From positions 1-18,234 of the forward strand of contig DJVJ01000048.1 in NCBI GenBank assembly GCA_002441135.1: a stretch of 18,234 nt of DNA, read 5' to 3'. Shown in pieces: positions 12,840-18,234 of this stretch (position 1 is the stretch's first letter; each line of letters opens with the position of its first letter). The stretch is from Caryophanales bacterium UBA6259 (GTDB taxonomy: Bacteria > Bacillota > Bacilli > Tepidibacillales > Tepidibacillaceae). Under the pieces are notes generated by a model that saw only the letters and a program-made list of their open reading frames with translations, ran no database searches and was not told the DNA's origin. The translations under genes were made by a program, and so were the position numbers.

Positions 12840-13324
12840 CGTTTTACCTCACCTTCTCTTACAAAATCTCCACTTTTCCCACCAGATTTGGAAGCTAGAT
12901 AGGTAGGTCCTATCACCATTTCTTTATCCACAGCCTTACACATATCATAAATCGTTAACATGGCAACACTTACTGCCGTTAACGCTTCCATCTCGATACC
13001 CGTAACACCTGTCGTCTTTAATACTGCCTCTACTTCAATTTCTTGATCATTTAGCTCTGTAAAAGAGATATCTACTCCGGTAATAGGAATAGGGTGACAC
13101 ATTGGAATAAGGTCTGCTGTTCTCTTGGCTCCCATTACTCCAGCCACTTGTGCTACAGCAAGAACATCTCCTTTACCAATTTTACCTTGACGGATTAATT
13201 CTAAAGTTTCTGGCTTCATCTTAATAGATCCACGAGCAACCGCAACTCGTTTGGTGACGCTTTTATCAGTTACGTCCACCATTTTTGCGCGGCCTTCTTG
13301 ATTAAAATGGGTTAACTCGCTCAT
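12836..13324 (-). CDS. moaC: Cyclic pyranopterin monophosphate synthase
   Basis: A 162-residue MoaC. Family signatures are visible: KMVDVTDK near the start, PMCHPIPIT in the centre, TGIEMEALTAVSVAMLTIYDMCKA, and GGKSGDF near the end. It converts the MoaA product 3',8-cyclo-dihydro-GTP to cyclic pyranopterin monophosphate. GGAGG six bases before the ATG sets the start. It lies eleven bases after moaA and overlaps moaB, so the three genes form one tight operon. Confidence 0.96.
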   Translation of the reverse strand: MSELTHFNQEGRAKMVDVTDKSVTKRVAVARGSIKMKPETLELIRQGKIGKGDVLAVAQVAGVMGAKRTADLIPMCHPIPITGVDISFTELNDQEIEVEAVLKTTGVTGIEMEALTAVSVAMLTIYDMCKAVDKEMVIGPTYLASKSGGKSGDFVREGEVKR

Positions 13325-13335
13325 ATGCTTCCTCC

Positions 13336-14337
13336 TTAGCCACCGATTTGAGACATTCTACGATGGGTTGGCGTGTTCGTTTGCTCTTCATTATTTAAAA
13401 CCTTTGCCATCTCATGGTTTTCCGGCTTAATATCTAATGCACGGTAAAATACCTGCTTAATTCCTTCTGGATTACCTAAATGTTTCTTTATATTTAATTC
13501 ATCTTCCCAATAAAGACAAGGCTTAATAGTGCCGTCAGAGGTTAAACGAAGGCGATTACAGCTTGCACAGAAATGATCACTAACCGGATTGATAAAACCA
13601 ATCGATCCTCTTGCACCTTTAATCCGGAAGTTCTCTGATGGACCATTCCCATATACCTGACCAGATTCTTCTAATTCAAAGCCAAGCTGTTTAGCTACTT
13701 CCTTAACATAATTTAAGGATAGATAGCCTTTTTTCCAATTATCATCTGCATGACCAATTGGCATATATTCAATAAATCGCACCTGTACTGGTTGATCAAT
13801 CGTCATACGTAGGAAATCACCAATTTCATCGTCATTAAAGCCCTTCATTAATACGGTATTGATCTTAATTGGTGTAAAACCAACTCGATATGCAGCATCA
13901 ATACCTGCTAAAACCTTATTCAAATCTCCTCCACGAGTAATCTCTCTAAAGCGGTCCTCTCGTAAGGAATCTAGACTTATATTTACTCTGGTTAACCCAG
14001 CTTCTTTTAATGCTTCTGCCTGTTGAGCAAGAAAAATCGCGTTTGTTGTTAATGCTATATCCTCAATTCCCGGAATCTGACTTAGCTTCCCAACAAGAAC
14101 ATGGAGGTCTTTTCTTACTAGTGGTTCACCACCAGTAATTCGAAGCTTTCTAATTCCTAGGCTTGCACCAACTTTAACAACCTCTTCAATACCTTCATAG
14201 GTTAACAATTCTGTATGTGGCATAAATTGTACTCCTTCAGGAGGCATACAATAAACACAACGTAAATTACAGCGATCTGTAACTGAAATCCTCAAATAAT
14301 CATGTACCCGATTAAAACGATCAACGAATTGGGGCAT
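13336..14337 (-). CDS. moaA: GTP 3',8-cyclase (radical SAM)
   Basis: A 333-residue MoaA. The radical-SAM cluster CxxxCxxC is Cys23, Cys27 and Cys30 (DRCNLRCVYC). The second, C-terminal iron-sulfur cluster is Cys257, Cys260 and Cys274 (HFCASCNRLRLTS ... KPCL). GGEP for SAM binding follows at about 69-72. The protein ends in Gly-Gly, the conserved tail known to matter for MoaA activity. A TTG at 14343 is in frame but only one base from the GGAG, so the ATG at 14337, seven bases away, is the likely start. It catalyses the first step of molybdenum cofactor synthesis and is the first gene of the moaACB operon. The 208-base gap upstream is AT-rich; I see no cofactor riboswitch in it. Confidence 0.97.
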   Translation of the reverse strand: MPQFVDRFNRVHDYLRISVTDRCNLRCVYCMPPEGVQFMPHTELLTYEGIEEVVKVGASLGIRKLRITGGEPLVRKDLHVLVGKLSQIPGIEDIALTTNAIFLAQQAEALKEAGLTRVNISLDSLREDRFREITRGGDLNKVLAGIDAAYRVGFTPIKINTVLMKGFNDDEIGDFLRMTIDQPVQVRFIEYMPIGHADDNWKKGYLSLNYVKEVAKQLGFELEESGQVYGNGPSENFRIKGARGSIGFINPVSDHFCASCNRLRLTSDGTIKPCLYWEDELNIKKHLGNPEGIKQVFYRALDIKPENHEMAKVLNNEEQTNTPTHRRMSQIGG

Positions 14338-14545
14338 CTTCAATCTCCTCTCTAGTGCGATTATTCTATTTCTAAAAGTATAATTGATTCTATTTTTATT
14401 CTTATTTTAAGTTTATTTTACAATATATTAACTTTTTCAAATATACTAAAAATGTTAACACTATGTTTATATGTATTATAGTAACATGAAAATGATGATA
14501 ATCGAAGAAAGTTTCTAACTTTTTAGTGAAAATTTTTCAATAAAT

Positions 14546-14577
14546 AAAAACAGACTCTAGAAATTTAGAGTCTGTTT
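14546..14577 (-). terminator. Terminator of the cold-shock gene
   Basis: AACAGACTCTA (14549-14559) pairs with TAGAGTCTGTT (14566-14576), and TTTTTATTTATT follows on the minus strand. It lies just past the csp stop and separates the gene from moaA. Confidence 0.9.
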
Positions 14578-14586
14578 ATCGTACCA

Positions 14587-14787
14587 TTAGGCTTTTCTTA
14601 CATTCGTAGCTTGAGGACCACGCTGGCCATTTTCAATATCAAAAGTTACCTCTTGACCTTCTTCTAATGTTTTAAAGCCTTCGCCTTGAATTGCTGAGAA
14701 ATGAACGAATACATCTTCTCCACCGTCACGCTCGATAAATCCAAAGCCCTTGTCACTGTTAAACCATTTTACTTTACCACGTTCCAT
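14587..14787 (-). CDS. Cold-shock protein (CspA/CspB family)
   Basis: A 66-residue single cold-shock domain, the normal length for Bacillus Csp proteins. Both RNA-binding motifs are intact: RNP1 KGFGFIE and RNP2 VFVHF, after the conserved GKVKWFN start. It binds single-stranded RNA or DNA and acts as an RNA chaperone. AGGAGG ten bases before the ATG at 14787 sets the start; the longer frame to 14808 would run through the ribosome binding site. It has its own promoter and terminator and sits between the moe and moa operons without an obvious link to cofactor synthesis. Confidence 0.95.
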   Translation of the reverse strand: MERGKVKWFNSDKGFGFIERDGGEDVFVHFSAIQGEGFKTLEEGQEVTFDIENGQRGPQATNVRKA

Positions 14788-14847
14788 TTTTTTGTTGCCT
14801 CCTAGCATATTAAAAAATCACAAATTAAAATTTAAACTTGCTTGTTT

Positions 14848-14875
14848 ATTATAGCCAAATACCTTAATTTTAAAC
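14848..14875 (-). promoter_or_regulatory. Promoter of the cold-shock gene
   Basis: On the minus strand TTTAAA (14875-14870), 16 bases and a perfect TATAAT (14853-14848) give a start near 14840, a leader of about 50 bases. I see no long csp-type 5' leader. Confidence 0.55.
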
Positions 14876-14888
14876 CTAAATAGGCAAA

Positions 14889-16796
14889 TTAACTTTTATA
14901 CATAACTTTTCCAGCATCTCGACAGCTATATCCGCCCATTGCTTCAACTTCCTGAATAAAGACATCAGAGGTCATTACATTGATCAATGCTTGCCCTTTT
15001 TCACTTTCATAAAATTCCTTTGTCATTACAAGATCATAGCGCTCTTCTGCAACAGGAATAAAATCTAAATCTAATACCTTAGCAGCGGAATAAATCCCTA
15101 ATCCTACATCAGCATTTCCTCCGCGAATAGCAGCAGCTAAGCTTAAATGGGAGAAGTCTTCTCGACTATAACCATACACTTGATCTGGAGGAATGTTTTT
15201 CTCTTTCAATAAATAGTCAAAAAGAATTCGTGTTCCTGCGCCTCTTTGACGATTAATATAGCGTACATCATCTTTCGTTAAATCTTGAATGGTCTGAATT
15301 TCCTTTGGGTTGCCCTTTTGAACAATCCACCCTTGTTGACGATATACCAAATTCACTAATACGACCTCTTGATTTGGCAGGTATTGCTGTAGATAGGAAA
15401 CATTGTATTCCCCTGTTTTTTCATCCAGCAGATGCGTTCCTGCAACATGGCATTCCCCTTTACGTACAGATAGAATACCAGCAAGACTACCTACATGGCC
15501 AGAGCTTAAGCTATAGCTTGGATCCATTTTACGGATGGTTGATGCAAGGATATCTAATGTTAAATCATGGCTTCCAACAAAAACCAATGTATTATCTATT
15601 TTTTCAATTGGCTGATATAATTCAACTTCAACCTCTTCTCCTTGCTCATAGCCTTGACTTTGAATTGGAATACGTAATAAACCATCTGCTCGTACCAAGG
15701 ACATTGTTACACCAGCAGAACGTGTCAAAGGATTAGCTACATATTGTCCATTCACTTTGCCAATGGTCAAACGGATAAAATCCTCTGCTCCCATTTTAGA
15801 AATAATACGTCTTCCTAGCTTTACTTTAATTTTTTGTCGATTTGGGTTCGCTAACCCTTGGAATTGATGCATTAATGGTTTTACAAACCAATCCATGGCT
15901 AAATAGGCAGATACCGGATATCCGGGAACACCAATAATCGGTTTCCCATTATGTGCTTTTCCAACCACAACCGGTTTTCCAGGTCTTGTTGCAACACCAT
16001 GAACCATCACTTCACCAAGGCTATCAATAACGGTGGAGGTAAAGTCCTCTCGACCAGCAGAAGAGCCAGCATTCATCAGAATAATATCCGCTTCCTCTAG
16101 TGCATTTTTTACCGCATCCGTAATTAACTGTAAATCATCGATAATAATTCCTTTATAGATAGGCTCTCCGCCCCACTCTTTTACATAGCTTGAAAAAACA
16201 GTTCCATTAAACTCAATAATATCCCCAGTTTTCAAGTCTGTTGTTGGCATTACAAGCTCTGTCCCAGTTGGGATTATCGCTACTTTTGGCTTTGCAAATA
16301 CAGGTACCTCAACGATTCCCCCTGCTAATAATGCACCTTGATCGACTGGGCGAATTTTGTGGTTTGCAGAAATTATCATTTCTCCAGCAACAATATCCTC
16401 CCCAATTGGGCGAATATGCTTCCAAGGACTTGCTGGTTCAATAATTTCTAAGGTTTCTTCATCAATCTGATGAAGGTATTCAATCATAATTACCGCATCA
16501 AATTGTTCAGGAATAGGATCGCCTGTATCCACCACTTCATAATCCTGATGAAGCTTTAACTGAAGTGGCGTTTGCTCATGTGCTGAATATGTATTCTCTG
16601 CTTTTACGGCAATTCCGTCCATCGCAGAGGCATGAAAATTAGGCATGGACACCTTGGCGAAGATTGCTTCTGCAGTAATTCGGCCCAATGCTTCTGTTGT
16701 TGGTACCATTTCTACCTTTGGCTCAAAATGAAAAGCGGCTAAGGCTTGGTCAATCGCTTCTTGTAATGGCTTATCCTCTAAATAAATTTTTCTCAT
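14889..16796 (-). CDS. MoeA fused to a periplasmic-binding-protein-like molybdate/tungstate domain
   Basis: A 635-residue two-part protein. Residues 1 to about 400 are a complete MoeA (molybdopterin molybdenumtransferase): SAMDGIAV with Asp60, PTGTELV in the MoCF fold (about 177-183), NAGSSAGREDF, and VPGYPVSA (291-298). Residues about 404-635 are a PBP-like domain of the kind also found attached to ModE/LysR-type proteins: a VGSHDLTLDIL start, SSGHVGSLAG, HVAGTHLLD, RQRGAGTR and GNADVGLGIYSAA. No signal peptide is present, so it acts in the cytosol, where it may hold or sense the metal oxyanion for insertion. The start at 16796 has GAAGGAGG eight bases upstream. Such fusions are known in clostridia and archaea. 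It lies 14 bases after a second moeA, in one operon. Confidence 0.9.
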   Translation of the reverse strand: MRKIYLEDKPLQEAIDQALAAFHFEPKVEMVPTTEALGRITAEAIFAKVSMPNFHASAMDGIAVKAENTYSAHEQTPLQLKLHQDYEVVDTGDPIPEQFDAVIMIEYLHQIDEETLEIIEPASPWKHIRPIGEDIVAGEMIISANHKIRPVDQGALLAGGIVEVPVFAKPKVAIIPTGTELVMPTTDLKTGDIIEFNGTVFSSYVKEWGGEPIYKGIIIDDLQLITDAVKNALEEADIILMNAGSSAGREDFTSTVIDSLGEVMVHGVATRPGKPVVVGKAHNGKPIIGVPGYPVSAYLAMDWFVKPLMHQFQGLANPNRQKIKVKLGRRIISKMGAEDFIRLTIGKVNGQYVANPLTRSAGVTMSLVRADGLLRIPIQSQGYEQGEEVEVELYQPIEKIDNTLVFVGSHDLTLDILASTIRKMDPSYSLSSGHVGSLAGILSVRKGECHVAGTHLLDEKTGEYNVSYLQQYLPNQEVVLVNLVYRQQGWIVQKGNPKEIQTIQDLTKDDVRYINRQRGAGTRILFDYLLKEKNIPPDQVYGYSREDFSHLSLAAAIRGGNADVGLGIYSAAKVLDLDFIPVAEERYDLVMTKEFYESEKGQALINVMTSDVFIQEVEAMGGYSCRDAGKVMYKS

Positions 16797-16810
16797 CAGT
16801 AATACCTCCT

Positions 16811-18070
16811 TCATGTAAATAAAATTACATTTACAACTTCGCCTTCAATTACGCCTTCCTTGAACTCCGAGATTTCAATCATTCCATCGCTTTTAACTAA
16901 ATTGGTGATTAGGCCTGATTTACCATACACTGGATTGGCCCATAAGCCATCTTCACGTATTTCTAGTTGAACACGGACAAAATCAGTCCGTCCAACCTGT
17001 GAAGCAATATTCCTTGTTAATTTGGCTTTCATTTGCTTTATAAACGGATTTTCCGTTACACCGTGTAGTTGATTCATTATTTGTTTGCCAAATAAATCAA
17101 ATAAAACCATAGCAGAAACTGGATGACCTGGTAGTCCCATAACCGGCTTTCCATTTGCATTTGCAATAATTGTTGGTTTTCCAGGTTTAATCGCTACTCC
17201 ATGGACAAGAACGCCGGGCTCTCCTAAGTTATTCATTACTTTACTGGAGAAATCCTTTGTTCCCATTGAACTACCACCAGATAGAATTAAAAAATCAACC
17301 TGCTCAAATAATTCTTTTGATTTTAATAAATAAGCCTCGCATTGATCCTCTACAATCCCACCATATATCACTTCAGCTCCCAAAGCTTGTACATATGCAC
17401 TAATAGAAATTCCATTAATATCTCTTACCTTTCCTACTTCAAGAACTTCAGTATCTGGTGGCACAATCTCATCCCCTGTGGAGAGGATACCTACCTTTAA
17501 TTTTGGAAATACAGGAACCTTTGTAACGCCAATGGATGCTAATGCTCCAAGGTCTTGTGGACGAAGACGATGGCCTTTTTTCAAAACCACTTCCCCTTCT
17601 TTCACATCTTCCCCTTGGAATATCACATTTTCTCTTGGGGCTACCTGTTCAAAAACATTTAAAAGCGTTCCAACCGCCTCAACATCCTCAATCATTACCA
17701 TCGCATCCGCACCTTTTGGTAGCATTCCCCCAGTAGGCACATAGGAGGCTTCTCCTTCTTGAATCTCAAAATCAGCACTTACTCCCATTTCCACTTCTTT
17801 TACAATGGTAAAAAAAGAAGGAAGTGACTCAGAAGAACCATATGTATTGGCCGCTTTTACTGCGTAACCGTCTACTGTAGAACGATGAAAGCCCGGTACA
17901 TTTTCCTGTGATACAATATTTACTGCCAGAACTCTATTTACGGCTTCCATTATTGGTACTTCGGTTATTTTATTAAGAGGTTTAAATTCTCGAGAAATAA
18001 TTTCTTTTACCTCTTGAACTTGGTGAACATCAAATAACTCCATCTTTTTTGTTAAAGGAATAAAATCCAT
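16811..18070 (-). CDS. moeA: Molybdopterin molybdenumtransferase
   Basis: A 419-residue stand-alone MoeA, the enzyme that inserts the metal into adenylylated molybdopterin. Visible motifs are RSTVDGYAV with Asp67, STGDEIV (Asp200, Glu201) in the MoCF-type domain, SGGSSMGTKDF (264-274) and LPGHPVSA (313-320). Unlike its downstream partner it keeps the classical GDE motif where the fusion has GTE. AGGAGG nine bases before the ATG at 18070 fixes the start. It is the first gene of a two-gene moe operon, and moaD diverges from it at the right edge of the window. Confidence 0.95.
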   Translation of the reverse strand: MDFIPLTKKMELFDVHQVQEVKEIISREFKPLNKITEVPIMEAVNRVLAVNIVSQENVPGFHRSTVDGYAVKAANTYGSSESLPSFFTIVKEVEMGVSADFEIQEGEASYVPTGGMLPKGADAMVMIEDVEAVGTLLNVFEQVAPRENVIFQGEDVKEGEVVLKKGHRLRPQDLGALASIGVTKVPVFPKLKVGILSTGDEIVPPDTEVLEVGKVRDINGISISAYVQALGAEVIYGGIVEDQCEAYLLKSKELFEQVDFLILSGGSSMGTKDFSSKVMNNLGEPGVLVHGVAIKPGKPTIIANANGKPVMGLPGHPVSAMVLFDLFGKQIMNQLHGVTENPFIKQMKAKLTRNIASQVGRTDFVRVQLEIREDGLWANPVYGKSGLITNLVKSDGMIEISEFKEGVIEGEVVNVILFT

Positions 18071-18142
18071 TAAAAAACTCCTCCTAATGTAAAGGGATTC
18101 AAATTTTAGTATACTATTGTTATAAATACGGAGGTGACTTTA
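18071..18142. promoter_or_regulatory. Divergent moeA/moaD promoter region
   Basis: The 72-base gap must hold start signals for both directions. I see TATACT-type and TAAAAT-type -10 candidates around the GTATAC palindrome at 18109-18114, and TTCAAA-17-TATAAA (18098-18126) on the plus strand. The latter would start transcription inside the moaD ribosome binding site, so a more upstream start is likelier. No promoter here is convincing. Confidence 0.3.
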
Positions 18143-18234
18143 TTGAAGCTATTAGTCTTTGCAACATATCGTCAAATTGTTAACGCTAAATCAGTCGACA
18201 TTCCAATTCCTAATGAGGGAACAACGGTTAAAGA
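18143..18234 (+). CDS. moaD: Molybdopterin synthase sulfur carrier subunit, partial (N-terminus)
   Basis: The first 30 codons of a plus-strand gene start with TTG at 18143, six bases after GGAGGTG, and read MKLLVFATYRQIVNAKSVDI. This matches the beginning of MoaD: the first ubiquitin-like beta strand (KLLVFATYR) followed by the second strand (SVDIPIP). MoaD carries the thiocarboxylate sulfur to MoaE, which makes molybdopterin. The C-terminal Gly-Gly lies outside the window, so the call rests on the N-terminal pattern and on the moe/moa context. moaE would be expected downstream. Confidence 0.75.
   Translation, partial: MKLLVFATYRQIVNAKSVDIPIPNEGTTVK

Noticed and set aside
14338..14545. Possible molybdenum cofactor riboswitch or anaerobic (Fnr-type) operator before moaA
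   Set aside because: The stretch is too AT-rich for the paired helices of the Moco motif, and I found no TGTGA-N6-TCACA-like site. A covariance-model search would settle it.

Overview
The window looks like chromosomal DNA of a low-GC, Gram-positive, probably endospore-forming member of the Bacillales. The reasons are strong AGGAGG-type ribosome binding sites before nearly every gene, frequent Rho-independent terminators with T-runs, some TTG starts, the Bacillus-type yjcH/yjcG/yjcF trio, a YutG/PgpA-like protein and a YheC/YheD-type ATP-grasp (spore-associated) protein. A second MoeA fused to a molybdate-binding-like domain hints at an anaerobically respiring relative that handles molybdenum or tungsten. 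I cannot name the species.

Layout: (1) 1-2412 is very AT-rich and looks like the end of an integrative element. It holds two minus-strand paralogous winged-helix-like proteins (one cut by the window edge), a set of TGGAG/CTCCA repeats around the complete one, and a tyrosine recombinase whose gene points away from the 3' end of a tRNA-Val. (2) 2413-3195 is a tRNA cluster read on the minus strand: fMet, Asp, a CAU tRNA (Met or Ile2) and Leu(UAA) behind two good promoters, then a terminator, then tRNA-Val(GAC), which probably has its own promoter and is the likely attachment site. (3) 3265-5298 holds minus-strand genes: two small unknowns, thpR (2H RNA phosphodiesterase) and a yutG/pgpA-like gene. 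(4) 5513-7574 runs mostly on the plus strand: yjcH esterase, yjcG 2H phosphoesterase and yjcF acetyltransferase, with a 36-residue membrane protein on the minus strand between the first two. (5) 7604-10191 holds a PHP-domain phosphoesterase, two small unknown genes that overlap tail to tail, and the ATP-grasp spore protein. (6) 10319-12164 is a pilZ-alaX transcription unit with a 53-base gene overlap.

(7) 12339-18234 is a molybdenum cofactor region. moaA-moaC-moaB form one minus-strand operon (GTP to cyclic pyranopterin, then the MoaB/MogA adenylylation step). A cold-shock gene with its own promoter and terminator follows. Then come moeA and a moeA-PBP fusion in a second minus-strand operon (metal insertion), and moaD (sulfur carrier of molybdopterin synthase) begins divergently at the right edge.

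The region of most interest is the left-hand element. The int leader carries a hairpin that could both terminate transcription arriving from the tRNA side and hide the int ribosome binding site, and part of that hairpin recurs before the other element gene. The main metabolic oddity is the tandem pair of MoeA proteins, one carrying a metal-binding-like domain.
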